A stretch of DNA of 64,000 nucleotides from Bacteroidales bacterium. Lineage in GTDB: Bacteria; Bacteroidota; Bacteroidia; Bacteroidales; UBA932. The notes under the pieces are model-generated. The model was not told the DNA's origin. It was given only the letters and a program-made list of their open reading frames with translations, and did not search any database. The translations under genes were made by a program, and so were the position numbers. Positions within the stretch are counted from its first letter, which is position 1; every line of letters begins with the position of its first letter. This document shows, piece by piece, positions 34,936-43,692 of the stretch. Location of the stretch: assembly GCA_017473705.1 (NCBI GenBank), contig JAFUJQ010000044.1, forward strand, positions 1 through 64,000, in the 5' to 3' direction.

Positions 34936-36090
34936 ATGAATATGAAAACGAATTCAAGACTGTTGATGATCATGGCTGCTTTGACCGCAATGTACGCATG
35001 CGGACCTCAATATCAGAAACCGACCGAAGGTTCGGATATCGGGTTTGCACTCTCATACTTCCAGAAGGTGAACCAGACAGTGAAATATGATGAGAACCTC
35101 ATAGTTTCCCCATACAGCGCAGGAGTGGCATTGTCCATGCTTGCAGAAGGTGCGGAAGGTCAGACAAAGGCGGAGTTTGCAGACGCCCTGAACGGATGCC
35201 TTTTCAAGGCTGAGGACCTTGGAGGTGGTGACAGCCTGACCGTGAAGTCCGCAAATTCAATATGGGTGGATGACAACTTCAGTTTGAGAAACCGTTATGT
35301 AGGCCTCCTGGAGAAGGATTTTGATGCATTCATCACTACACAGAACTTCGCAGATCCAGCCACTGTAAAGGCAATCAACAACTGGTGTGCTGAGAACACG
35401 GAAGGCAAGATCACCGAAATCATAGATGAACTTGGCAGAGGAACAGTCATGGTGCTCATGAATGCCCTCTACTTCAATGCTCCATGGGAATATGCCTTCG
35501 ATCCTGCACAGACGGCAGACAAGGTGTTCCATGCAATATCAGGCGACAGGGAAGTGCCGATGATGACCAGAAAGGCCAGATTCATGTACGCCGAGTATCA
35601 GGGGTGCCAGATGGTAAGACTTCCATATTCCGGTGAAAGATATGCAATGTACATAGTGCTTCCTCCTGCAGGCATGGATGTGAACTCAGTCATACCATAT
35701 ATCAGTGAGTCTGCATATGAATCGGCGATGGGAATGCTTTCAGCTGGTGAAGTCATCGTAGAGTTGCCGAAGTTCAAGCTGGAGGCATCTCTTCTTTTGA
35801 ATGACGCTCTGGAGAAGATGGGCATCCGGACAGCATTTGGTGGTGCAGCTGACTTCAGCGGCATTTCGGCGATGGGGCCGCTTGCCCTCAGCCAGGTGAA
35901 GCAGAAGTGCTATATAGACGTGTCGGAGAAGGGAACAGAGGCTGCCGCCGTGACGAGCGCACAAGTGCGCCTGACGTCTGTTGCTCCAACAAGGGTTCGT
36001 AGGGTGACAGTAGACAGACCTTTCCTGTTCTTTATCGCTGACACAGAGAAGGACAACATTCTCTTTGCAGGAAAAATCGTTGATCTTTAA
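34936..36090 (+). CDS. Serpin-family protease inhibitor, predicted lipoprotein
   Basis: This 384-residue serpin carries an N-terminal lipoprotein-like signal (LLMIMAALTAMYACGPQ). The core is complete (NLIVSPYSAGVALSMLAEGA, LMNALYFNAPWE). The hinge is EKGTEAAAVTSAQV, and the C-terminal strands are VDRPFLFFIADTEKDNILFA. By counting from the hinge, the P1 residue in QVRLTSVAP is probably Thr, suggesting elastase-like or broad targets; the exact P1 is inference. Bacterial serpins such as miropin protect against host or own proteases. The start could be either of two ATGs two codons apart. Confidence 0.92.
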   Translation: MNMKTNSRLLMIMAALTAMYACGPQYQKPTEGSDIGFALSYFQKVNQTVKYDENLIVSPYSAGVALSMLAEGAEGQTKAEFADALNGCLFKAEDLGGGDSLTVKSANSIWVDDNFSLRNRYVGLLEKDFDAFITTQNFADPATVKAINNWCAENTEGKITEIIDELGRGTVMVLMNALYFNAPWEYAFDPAQTADKVFHAISGDREVPMMTRKARFMYAEYQGCQMVRLPYSGERYAMYIVLPPAGMDVNSVIPYISESAYESAMGMLSAGEVIVELPKFKLEASLLLNDALEKMGIRTAFGGAADFSGISAMGPLALSQVKQKCYIDVSEKGTEAAAVTSAQVRLTSVAPTRVRRVTVDRPFLFFIADTEKDNILFAGKIVDL

Positions 36091-36101
36091 ATATCGAATA
36101 T

Positions 36102-37364
36102 ATGAAAAGACTGTTCGTTATAGCAATAATCCTGCTGGCTGCCATCTCATGTACCGGCGAGTCTCAGGCGGCAGAAGTCAGGGTGAAGACCGGAATCGAG
36201 GTGCTTCGCGACAGAGGATTTGAGGGCCTTGTAGGAAAGCGTGTAGGTCTGGTTACCAATCCAAGCGGTGTTGACAGCAAGCTCCGCTCTACAATTGACA
36301 TATTATATAATGCCCCGGATGTCAATCTTGTCGCATTATATGGTCCTGAACATGGTGTGAGAGGAGACGTGTACGCAGGCGGCAAAGTGACAGACACTGT
36401 TGACGAGGTGACCGGTCTCCCTGTGTATTCCCTTTATGGGGCGACCAGAAAACCGACTCCTGAGATGCTGGAGGGCATCGATGTGATGGTCTATGACATC
36501 CAGGATGTCGGCGTGCGTTCTTACACATTCATCAGTACGCTTGGCCTTGTCATGGAGGCCTGTGCAGCAAAAGGCATAGAGGTGATGGTCCTTGACCGTC
36601 CGAACCCTCTCGGCGGCAATAAGATAGAAGGATGCTATGTGGAGCAGCCGTACTATTCTTTTGTAAGCCAGTATAAGATCCCATATGTATATGGTCTGAC
36701 CGTCGGTGAGTTTGCCGAGCTTGTCAATGAAGAAGGCCTGAACTGTGGTCAGAAAGGTAACCAGGCTCCGGCCAAGTGCAAGCTCACAGTCGTGCCGATG
36801 GAAGGATGGACAAGGGACATGGTATATGAGGACACTGGTCTGCCATGGGTGCTGCCTTCCCCAAACATACCGTTCAAGGACACTCCGATGTACTATGCCG
36901 CTGCCGGAGTATGCGGCGAACTGTATGGATTCATGAATATAGGCATAGGATATACTCTTCCTTTCCAGGTGTTCGGAGCGACATGGCTCGATCCGCAGAA
37001 GCTGAAGGAGAGGCTGGAATCATACGGACTGGAGGGTGTTTCATTCCGGACAATATGGTTCAAACCGTTTTCGGGAAGTCAGAAAGGTCAGCTCGTGGGT
37101 GGCCTGCAATATTTTTTCACAGAGTATGAGAAGGCCCGTATTACAGAGGTGCAATTCTATGTGATGCAGGCAGTTGCGGAACTTTATCCGGATAAGAAGG
37201 CATTTGAGGTGGCGAATGTCGGAGGAATCTTCGATAAGGTTTGTGGCACGGATTATGTTAGGACAGTATTCAGCAAAGGGTACAAAGTCAAAGACATCGT
37301 TGATTACTGGCGGAAGGATGAAGCATCTTTCCGTGAATTATCGCAAAAGTACCACATCTATTAA
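36102..37364 (+). CDS. namZ: NamZ-type exo-beta-N-acetylmuramidase (DUF1343, GH171)
   Basis: This 420-residue exported protein (signal RLFVIAIILLAAISCTG, probably a lipoprotein) belongs to the DUF1343/YbbC family. Signatures are GKRVGLVTNPSGVDSKLRST, VALYGPEHGVRGDVYAG, MVYDIQDVGVRSYTFISTL and VLDRPNPLGGN. NamZ releases terminal N-acetylmuramic acid from peptidoglycan fragments. With the AmpG-like permease and SpoIID fusion upstream it points to wall recycling. The order permease-serpin-NamZ is compact (6-11 bases between genes). Confidence 0.88.
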   Translation: MKRLFVIAIILLAAISCTGESQAAEVRVKTGIEVLRDRGFEGLVGKRVGLVTNPSGVDSKLRSTIDILYNAPDVNLVALYGPEHGVRGDVYAGGKVTDTVDEVTGLPVYSLYGATRKPTPEMLEGIDVMVYDIQDVGVRSYTFISTLGLVMEACAAKGIEVMVLDRPNPLGGNKIEGCYVEQPYYSFVSQYKIPYVYGLTVGEFAELVNEEGLNCGQKGNQAPAKCKLTVVPMEGWTRDMVYEDTGLPWVLPSPNIPFKDTPMYYAAAGVCGELYGFMNIGIGYTLPFQVFGATWLDPQKLKERLESYGLEGVSFRTIWFKPFSGSQKGQLVGGLQYFFTEYEKARITEVQFYVMQAVAELYPDKKAFEVANVGGIFDKVCGTDYVRTVFSKGYKVKDIVDYWRKDEASFRELSQKYHIY

Positions 37365-37382
37365 CCTTAAAACTTCTTTACA

Positions 37383-38804
37383 ATGAGAACGGTCAGAACA
37401 ACAGTTGCTGTAATGCTCTTAGGATTGGCATTGACAGCATTTCAGTCTGAGGCCCAGACCAGAAGAAGTACAGGCTCCGGAAGTTCGTCGCGCTCGACCT
37501 CGACTTCGACCTCGCGTTCGTCTTCGGTATCGCGCTCGTCTTCCGCATCATCCTCTTCTGCAAAGAAGTCTCCTGCAGTTTCTGGAACAAGACAGTCTTC
37601 AAGACCGGCAGTCTCGGCGTCGGGTTCGTCGTCTTCGGCTTCACGTCCATCGACTTCGGTCAGCAGACCTTCATCTCAGACCAGACCTGCGACAACGACA
37701 CGCCCTTCTGTTTCCGTAACACGTCCATCGACTTCCACAAAGCCGGCTGCGACAGCTCGTCCGACTACCGGAACGTCTGTCAGACCGTCTTCAGGAGCGG
37801 TTCAGGACAAGAAGCCTAGCACCACTGTGACAAGACCTGCAACAAGACCTTCAGTGACAAGACCGGCATCAGGTTCTGCTACAAGACCTTCAGGCACAGT
37901 CACACGCCCTGCGACCCGCCCTTCGACAGATCAGGGCCGTCAGCCGGCGGCTAAGCCTGGCGGACAGGACAGACCGGCAGCGGTGACTCGTCCGGCGCGT
38001 CCTGGAAATCGTCCAGGTGACAGGAAACCAGGCGGAGAGGCGATGAGACCGGACGTGCGTCCAGACAAGCCGGTTCAGGTCCGTCCGGACCGCAAGCCGG
38101 ATGTACACAGAGTTCACCCACGTGACCGTGACTTCATGCACTACAGCGCTCCTTCATATTATTGGACAGGACACAACCACTGTTACGGACACAGGGTAAG
38201 AGTTCTCCCTACTCATGTTCACAGACACTATTATCACGGAGTGACTTACTACTGCTACAACGATATATGGTATCGTCCATACGGTGGATACTACATCGTC
38301 TGCAGACCTCCTTTCGGAACAGTTCTCGCAGCAAACCTCATAGCAGACATGACCTGGGCGGCGGTTCGCCTCTCATACTACAACACAGTGGTGAACACAT
38401 ACAGCCAGATCAACGAGAACAATCAGTATATCGCCGAGCAGAACGCGATCATAGCTCAGAACAACGCGACTATCGCAGCTCAGAACGCTCAGATCGCAGC
38501 CGGCCAGCAGCAGGCGCAGGCGGCTTACAGCCTCGCGACACAGCTCGGACTCATACAGAGCTATGCAGCTGCAGGAAGCGACTACTACTATCAGGACGGA
38601 GTATTCTACATGAAGGATGCAAACGGTGAATACAAGGTGATCGTACCTCCAGCAGGAGCTCTCGTAGAGACACTTCCAGAGGACTACGACCTCGTGACAC
38701 TGGCAGACGGAAACGAATACTACAAGGTTGACAATACGGTCTACAGGATTTCAATAGTGGACGGCAAGCCTTACTTCGAGGTTCTTGGACAGTTATACAG
38801 TTAA
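37383..38804 (+). CDS. Ser/Thr/Pro-rich exported protein with C-terminal DUF6515-like region
   Basis: This 473-residue protein has a signal peptide (TTVAVMLLGLALTAFQSEAQ). A Ser-rich tract (about residues 25-75) is followed by Thr-Arg-Pro-Ser repeats (about 85-215) and a Pro/Arg/Asp-rich stretch. The ordered C-terminal half is rich in Tyr, His and Gly (HYYHGVTYYCYNDIWYRPYG) with a Gln/Asn/Ala coiled segment (AEQNAIIAQNNATIAAQNAQ). The C-terminal half looks like DUF6515. The repeats are probably disordered and surface- or wall-exposed. The low-complexity tract may vary in length between strains. Confidence 0.7.
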   Translation: MRTVRTTVAVMLLGLALTAFQSEAQTRRSTGSGSSSRSTSTSTSRSSSVSRSSSASSSSAKKSPAVSGTRQSSRPAVSASGSSSSASRPSTSVSRPSSQTRPATTTRPSVSVTRPSTSTKPAATARPTTGTSVRPSSGAVQDKKPSTTVTRPATRPSVTRPASGSATRPSGTVTRPATRPSTDQGRQPAAKPGGQDRPAAVTRPARPGNRPGDRKPGGEAMRPDVRPDKPVQVRPDRKPDVHRVHPRDRDFMHYSAPSYYWTGHNHCYGHRVRVLPTHVHRHYYHGVTYYCYNDIWYRPYGGYYIVCRPPFGTVLAANLIADMTWAAVRLSYYNTVVNTYSQINENNQYIAEQNAIIAQNNATIAAQNAQIAAGQQQAQAAYSLATQLGLIQSYAAAGSDYYYQDGVFYMKDANGEYKVIVPPAGALVETLPEDYDLVTLADGNEYYKVDNTVYRISIVDGKPYFEVLGQLYS

Positions 38805-38826
38805 GCAATTACATCAGAACGCAATT

Positions 38827-38852
38827 CAGGCCGGGATTTCCCGGCCTGTTTT
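38827..38852 (+). terminator. Rho-independent terminator
   Basis: CAGGCCGGG (38827-38835) pairs with CCCGGCCTG (38840-38848), followed by TTTTG. It ends the transcript arriving from the plus strand. Confidence 0.88.
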
Positions 38853-38853
38853 G

Positions 38854-39615
38854 TCATAGTGCGTTGCTGTATGTGTTCTGGAATGTTTCTGGATTGCCGG
38901 AAGCATGGAGTTCTATGCTGAATCCTTGCTCTGATGCATCCTGTATGCCTTCTTCCTGCATGACTTCCACGAGATGCCTTGCAACCGCAGGGGCCGGGTC
39001 TATGACTGTAATCTGTCTCTCCGGATATAGTTCCGATGCTACTTTGCTGATGGTTTCCGACAGGAAAGGGTAGTGGGTGCAGCCGAGGACTATGGTGTCG
39101 GCGCCTGCATCAAGCAGGGGCTTGAGGCTGGCGCAGACCGTGGACTCGGCGTCCGGACCCTTGAGGATGCCTTTCTCTACCAGTTCTACGAATCCCTGAC
39201 CTATGTGTTCCACGATGGTGACGCCCTGGGCCCATTTTGCCCTTGTGTCTATATATTTTGTCGCCTTGAGTGTGCCTGCCGTTGCAAGCACTCCTACGAC
39301 TCCTGTCTGAGTGGCCTTTGCCGCCGGCTTTATGGCAGGCTCCATTCCAATGAACTTCACAGGGTATTCTTCCCTCAGGGTGGAGATGGCTGCGGCTGTG
39401 GCTGTGTTGCAGGCTACAACTATTATTTCGCATCCTTTGCTCAGGAGGAATTCCGTAATCTTGCGGGCCCTGCCGATGATGTATTCACGGCTCTTTTCGC
39501 CGTATGGACAGTGTGCGTTGTCTGAGTAATAGACATAGCTCTGATCAGGGAGAATCTTTCGTATCTCCTTGAACACCGATAATCCTCCTACACCTGAGTC
39601 GAATATGCCTATCAT
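38854..39615 (-). CDS. murI: Glutamate racemase
   Basis: This 253-residue enzyme makes D-glutamate for peptidoglycan. IGIFDSGVGGLSV opens the protein. The two catalytic cysteines lie in VVACNTATA (Cys69) and VLGCTHYPF (Cys179). It has normal length. On the minus strand it overlaps the upstream aldo/keto reductase gene by 4 bases, so the two form one operon. It adds another wall-related gene to the neighbourhood at 31-39 kb. Confidence 0.96.
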   Translation of the reverse strand: MIGIFDSGVGGLSVFKEIRKILPDQSYVYYSDNAHCPYGEKSREYIIGRARKITEFLLSKGCEIIVVACNTATAAAISTLREEYPVKFIGMEPAIKPAAKATQTGVVGVLATAGTLKATKYIDTRAKWAQGVTIVEHIGQGFVELVEKGILKGPDAESTVCASLKPLLDAGADTIVLGCTHYPFLSETISKVASELYPERQITVIDPAPAVARHLVEVMQEEGIQDASEQGFSIELHASGNPETFQNTYSNAL

Positions 39616-40613
39616 ATTGTCAATGAATCAATTAATTTCAATTCTTCGTTTGAAAAAGCTCTGTTCTCAATGGCTTTCAGATTGTCGTCGATCTGGGCTA
39701 CGCTGCTGGCTCCGATGATGACGGAAGTGACCAGGTCGTCCTTGAGGTTCCATGCCAGCGCCATCTGGGCCAGGCTCTGTCCTCTTTCTGCTGCAAGCGC
39801 ATTGAGTTTCTGCAATCTGTCCACGAGGTCAGGCGTGATGGATGCAGACTTTAGAGAGAAATCTCTTGCCGCTCTTGAGTCCTTCGGTATGCCGTTGAGG
39901 TATCTGTCAGTCAGCACGCCCTGTGCCAATGGCGAGAAGGCTATCAGACCGGAGCCTGCAGCCTTTGCCTGTTCAAGCAGGTTGTCAGTCTCCGGAATCC
40001 TGTGCATCATGTTGTACTTGACCTGATGCAGCAGGCACGGGACGTCGTGCTCTGCCAGATATTTATATGCGTATTCCGCTGCTTCGTGAGGATAGTTAGA
40101 TATTCCTGCATACAAAGCCTTACCGCTTCTGACTATGTCTACGAGGGCCTGCATTGTCTCCTGCAGAGGAGTGTCAGGGTCGAACCTATGTGAATAGAAC
40201 ACGTCCACATAGTCGAGCTTCATCCTTTTGAGACTCTGGTCGAGGCTGCTGATCAGATATTTACGTGAACCAAGGTCGCCGTATGGACCCGGCCACATGT
40301 CATATCCGGCCTTTGTAGATATGAAGAGTTCGTCTCGGTATGGCCTCAGGTCGCTCTGCATCACGGTGCCGAAAGTGCTCTCCGCGCTGCCGTACGAGGG
40401 ACCGTAGTTGTTGGCCAGGTCGAAATGGCATATGCCCTTGTCAAAGGCATGCAGGAGCATTTCGCGACTGCGCTCCAGCGGGGCGGTGTCTCCGAAGTTC
40501 TGCCATAGTCCCAAAGATATCTCTGGGAGGACGATGCCGCTCTTGCCGCATCTGCGATATTGCATTCCATCAGTGTATCTCTTTTCCGAAGCTGTGTATA
40601 CCTGTCTTATCAT
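39612..40613 (-). CDS. Aldo/keto reductase, YghZ-like (glyceraldehyde 3-phosphate reductase group)
   Basis: This 333-residue NADPH-dependent reductase has the TIM-barrel motifs FDLANNYGPSYGSAE, the lysine in ISTKAGYDMWPGPYG, VDVFYSHRFDPDTPL and a C-terminal cofactor segment VTSVIIGASSVAQIDDNL. GLGSRKYLISSLDQ-type residues (DLGSRKYLI) are typical of the YghZ/potassium-channel beta-subunit group. The start MIRQVYTASEKRY at 40613 is chosen because the promoter box lies just upstream; the open frame extends further. Its physiological substrate is not known. Confidence 0.88.
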   Translation of the reverse strand: MIRQVYTASEKRYTDGMQYRRCGKSGIVLPEISLGLWQNFGDTAPLERSREMLLHAFDKGICHFDLANNYGPSYGSAESTFGTVMQSDLRPYRDELFISTKAGYDMWPGPYGDLGSRKYLISSLDQSLKRMKLDYVDVFYSHRFDPDTPLQETMQALVDIVRSGKALYAGISNYPHEAAEYAYKYLAEHDVPCLLHQVKYNMMHRIPETDNLLEQAKAAGSGLIAFSPLAQGVLTDRYLNGIPKDSRAARDFSLKSASITPDLVDRLQKLNALAAERGQSLAQMALAWNLKDDLVTSVIIGASSVAQIDDNLKAIENRAFSNEELKLIDSLTI

Positions 40614-40635
40614 AGTTCTGTCAGTTAATAAGACA

Positions 40636-40643
40636 CAAATATA
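40636..40643 (-). promoter_or_regulatory. -7 promoter box of aldo/keto reductase-murI operon
   Basis: TATATTTG on the minus strand matches TAnnTTTG, 22 bases before the chosen start codon. Confidence 0.6.
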
Positions 40644-40654
40644 ACTATTTCTCT

Positions 40655-40684
40655 TTTGCTTATGATGGAAAATGACTAATTTTG
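40655..40684 (+). promoter_or_regulatory. Promoter of prfB
   Basis: TTTG (40655-40658) and TAATTTTG (40677-40684) are 18 bases apart, close to the usual 19-21. The prfB ATG is 24 bases after the -7 box. It is divergent from the aldo/keto reductase promoter. Confidence 0.65.
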
Positions 40685-40708
40685 TGAGGATATTCAGAAG
40701 GGTATAAG

Positions 40709-41773
40709 ATGATAAGTACAGAACAGATAAAGGAATTGCAGCAGCGTGTGGAGACGCTTGGCAGGTGCATAGACATTGAGGCAAAGCGCGAGGAGGTTGC
40801 CCGTAAGCAGGAGCGTACGCTTGCTCCGGACTTCTGGGACGACCCTAAAGAGGCCGAGAAGTTCCTTAAGGAGCTCTCTGGTGTGAAGTTCTGGGTGACC
40901 GGCTTTGACGGTGTGATGACCTCTGTAGAGGACCTGAATGTGCTGCTGGAACTGGAGGATGATGACATTGATGCGGCTTATGCACAAGCTGTGGAAGCAC
41001 TTGAGGCTCTGGAGCTTCGCAATATGCTCGGTGAGGAGGGTGACAACCTTGGTGCAGTGCTTACAATCAATTCTGGAGCAGGCGGAACAGAGGCGAACGA
41101 CTGGTCGGCGATGCTCATGCGCATGTATATCCGCTGGGCGGAGCGCAATGGTTATAAAGTCACTGTCACAGACGAACTTGAAGGTGAGGATGCCGGCATC
41201 AAGTCGGTGACCATGCAGGTGGAGGGAGACTACGCATTTGGTTATCTCAAGGCGGAGAGCGGAGTGCACCGTCTGGTGAGAATTTCGCCATTCAACGCTC
41301 AGGGAAAGCGTCAGACCACATTCTCGTCAGTCTTCGTATATCCATTGGTTGACGATTCCATAGAGATTGAAATAAATCCGGGAGACCTGGAGTGGGATAC
41401 ATATCGCTCAAGCGGAGCCGGCGGACAGAATGTCAACAAGGTTGAGACCGGAGTGCGCGTCAGGCATATTCCGAGCGGCATTGTCGTGGAGAATACAGAG
41501 ACCCGTTCTCAACTGGACAACAGGCAGAATGCCCTCCGCATCCTGAAATCTCGCCTCTATGACATAGAACTCAAGAAGCGCCAGGAAAAGCAGGCGGAGC
41601 TTGAAGGCCAGAAAAAAAAGATAGAGTGGGGATCGCAGATCAGGAGCTACGTCCTGCATCCATATAAAATGGTCAAGGATCTTCGCACCGGACATGAGAC
41701 ATCTGACACTCAGGGAGTCCTGGACGGCGATCTGAACGACTTCATGAAAGTCTTCCTGATGGAGAACAATTAA
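40709..41773 (+). CDS. prfB: Peptide chain release factor 2
   Basis: This 354-residue protein ends translation at UGA and UAA. The anticodon-like SPF motif is at residues 193-195 and the catalytic GGQ at 238-240 (SSGAGGQNVNKVETG). The gene reads in one frame throughout. Many bacteria have a programmed frameshift at a UGA near codon 25, but here that region (ETLGRCIDIEAKR) has no in-frame stop, so the autoregulatory frameshift is absent. It is a monocistronic gene. Confidence 0.97.
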   Translation: MISTEQIKELQQRVETLGRCIDIEAKREEVARKQERTLAPDFWDDPKEAEKFLKELSGVKFWVTGFDGVMTSVEDLNVLLELEDDDIDAAYAQAVEALEALELRNMLGEEGDNLGAVLTINSGAGGTEANDWSAMLMRMYIRWAERNGYKVTVTDELEGEDAGIKSVTMQVEGDYAFGYLKAESGVHRLVRISPFNAQGKRQTTFSSVFVYPLVDDSIEIEINPGDLEWDTYRSSGAGGQNVNKVETGVRVRHIPSGIVVENTETRSQLDNRQNALRILKSRLYDIELKKRQEKQAELEGQKKKIEWGSQIRSYVLHPYKMVKDLRTGHETSDTQGVLDGDLNDFMKVFLMENN

Positions 41774-41876
41774 AATTCGAAACATACCGAAATATTATGG
41801 AGATGGCTGCAACATTTGCAGCCATCTGTGCATCTATGTGTGCGGTTAGATGATTTTAGTAGTAAGTGACAATTGT

Positions 41877-43184
41877 ATGAAACGAATAACCCTGTTATTA
41901 TTGTTAGTGACTCTGTTTGCCGGTACACTGTCCGCGCAGACACATGAAAACGAAGACAAAAGATTCCCTATAGCAATCAAGGCTTATCCTTTCAGGGGAA
42001 TGTATCTCGACAAGAATACCCATTATGAAAAATTCGGTCCCATCAATCCTGCCGGTGTGCATATGGGTGTCGAGTTTCCGTCGCTTCAGCAGCGTCCATG
42101 GCAGCAGTATCTCGGCAATTCTACCATAGGTGTGGGAATATCCTGGCTTGATTTCGGACAGCCGCAGGATCCGTCTATGGCGAAGTTGGGAATGGGAGTG
42201 GCTGTATATCCGTATATATTGCTGGATGCCATTGATACAGACCATTTCCAGATGAGGTTTAAAGTGGCTGGAGGTCTGGGAGCGGTGACTGAGCATTGGT
42301 ATACTCAGGATGACACAGATCCGGATCATTATTACCACACAACTGTGAACACCATCTTCGGATGTACGCTCAATGCATATCTTAATGCCGGCATCAACCT
42401 GAACATTCCGATCACAAGATATCTTGCGGTAGGCGGCGAGTTCGGTTACTTCCATATGAGCAACGGACGTGTGTGCATGCCTAATATCGGAGTCAATGCC
42501 CTGTATGGTTCGGTCGGACTGACCGCGACGCTGAATTCGGATGTCGAGAAGGAGCCTGTAAAGTTCCCTGATCTTCCATATGTATGGAGCATTAACATCA
42601 CAGGAGCGGCCGGCGCTCACAAGGCTGCCATTGCTGATAAGCACAGGTTCCTGATATCGTCATTCCACGCCGGAGCAGTGTATCATGCGAACAACTGGTA
42701 TGGAGTAGGTCTCGGGCTGGATGCGTTCTACAACGGGGCCATTGACAATAACACAGACCGCTCACTCTACGTCAAAAGGCCAGAAGGATACAGTACCATA
42801 GACAAGATCCGTGTTGGCGTATCTTTGAACAATGAGTTCAAGTTCGGAGCAGTCACGGCCATTGTGGACTGGGGAGTATACCTGTTCAATCCTTCACGTC
42901 ATTATTACGATTGCGACCATCCGATCTATGGCTATGGTAAGCGCCCTCTCTTCTACAAGAACGACGGAGCAGGCAGCGATGAAGCGTTCCACTACATCCG
43001 CTTCGGAATGAAGTGCCGTGTCTGGGACAACATCTACCTCCAGGCAAGCGCCAAGACCCACCTGCACATAGCAGAATACATTGAGTTCGGCATCGGCTAC
43101 CAGATCCCGTTCCTCAAGAAGCAGAACCGCAAAGCAGGCCAAAGCGCCATCTTCCACTACCGCAGGAACTGGTGGAAAGACTGA
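41877..43184 (+). CDS. Outer-membrane protein with PagL/acyloxyacyl hydrolase-like region
   Basis: This 435-residue protein has a signal peptide (RITLLLLLVTLFAGTLSAQ) and two beta-barrel-like halves. The first contains GGEFGYFHMSNGRVCMPNIG (about residues 190-210), close to the His-Ser catalytic segment of PagL-type lipid A 3-O-deacylases, followed by GVNALYGSVGLTATL. The second half repeats a similar barrel layout. It may therefore trim lipid A acyl chains. It is longer than PagL alone. An open frame exists upstream, but the signal peptide fixes ATG 41877. Confidence 0.75.
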   Translation: MKRITLLLLLVTLFAGTLSAQTHENEDKRFPIAIKAYPFRGMYLDKNTHYEKFGPINPAGVHMGVEFPSLQQRPWQQYLGNSTIGVGISWLDFGQPQDPSMAKLGMGVAVYPYILLDAIDTDHFQMRFKVAGGLGAVTEHWYTQDDTDPDHYYHTTVNTIFGCTLNAYLNAGINLNIPITRYLAVGGEFGYFHMSNGRVCMPNIGVNALYGSVGLTATLNSDVEKEPVKFPDLPYVWSINITGAAGAHKAAIADKHRFLISSFHAGAVYHANNWYGVGLGLDAFYNGAIDNNTDRSLYVKRPEGYSTIDKIRVGVSLNNEFKFGAVTAIVDWGVYLFNPSRHYYDCDHPIYGYGKRPLFYKNDGAGSDEAFHYIRFGMKCRVWDNIYLQASAKTHLHIAEYIEFGIGYQIPFLKKQNRKAGQSAIFHYRRNWWKD

Positions 43185-43203
43185 TTTTTGCTGATTACAG
43201 ATG

Positions 43204-43314
43204 ACCGTCCATCATCAAAATGACGGAAAAAATGTCGGACGGTACCTCTTTTCCTGTCATTTCGTCGGTTTTGGGCAGCGTCCGACATCAAATATGCGTT
43301 TTTTCTGTCGGACG
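43204..43314. repeat. Family A palindromic repeat pair, second locus
   Basis: Hairpin 3 pairs 43204-43215 with 43232-43243 (10 of 12 matches; contains GTCGGACGGT). Hairpin 4 pairs CGTCCGACA (43279-43287) with 43306-43314 perfectly, with an 18-base loop. It shares the 17-mer GGCAGCGTCCGACATCA with the 27.1 kb locus. Again two hairpins are spaced about 75 bases apart, right after a gene stop. Confidence 0.85.
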
Positions 43315-43368
43315 GTTCTGCAATCATTTCAGTCGGCAAACAGGGCATTACTCTAGAGAAAAACTGCA

Positions 43369-43376
43369 TATCTTTG
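43369..43376 (+). promoter_or_regulatory. -7 promoter box of structured RNA candidate
   Basis: TATCTTTG matches TAnnTTTG and points into a stretch without a gene that ends in a terminator. No clear -33 TTTG is seen. Confidence 0.5.
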
Positions 43377-43380
43377 CAGA

Positions 43381-43500
43381 GTCATAGGGGAATTCGTAGA
43401 AGGGATGACAACCCTTATCGCATCACACCGCAAGGCGTAAACCTCCGCCACGCATAAGGGGCAAAAGTCAAGCATCTCGTTTTGAGATGCTTTTTCTTTT
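43381..43500 (+). ncRNA. Candidate structured small RNA ending in a terminator
   Basis: About 120 nt lie between a -7 box and a strong terminator (AAGCATCTC 43470-43478 with GAGATGCTT 43484-43492, then a T-rich tail to 43500). The body can fold in two mutually exclusive ways. One is AAGGG 43400-43404 with CCCTT 43412-43416. The other is CCCTTAT 43412-43418 with ATAAGGG 43454-43460, enclosing GGCG/CGCC (43434-43437 with 43446-43449). I cannot assign it to a known RNA class. The minus-strand open frame through it looks like a by-product. It lies between family A repeats and a family B repeat. Confidence 0.5.
43470..43500 (+). terminator. Terminator of RNA candidate
   Basis: A 9-bp perfect stem with loop GTTTT is followed by TTTTTCTTTT. 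Confidence 0.9.
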
Positions 43501-43531
43501 CCTGTCCATAAAAAGGGGCGTTTTCGTGGCC
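43497..43531. repeat. Family B hairpin repeat, left flank of AT-rich island
   Basis: CCTGTCCATAAAAAGGGG and CGTTTTCGTGG closely match the copy at 45914-45950. Its symmetry is weaker than that of the right-hand copies. It lies where base composition changes from balanced to AT-rich. Confidence 0.65.
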
Positions 43532-43692
43532 AAGACCAACAAAATGAAATCAATAATCTTAAAATATAGTTCACAAGAAGATTAACAATACAAATATTTT
43601 GAACAATGTTTAAGATTAAATACCCATTTTGATACACCTTTTCCCAAGTGTCAAAAATGTGTATTATATTTACACGTTTAACAAAGAATCAT

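Noticed and set aside
43353..43637. 94-codon minus-strand open frame
   Set aside because: It crosses the structured RNA candidate, its terminator and a repeat; no domain or ribosome site is visible. I favour RNA over protein here.
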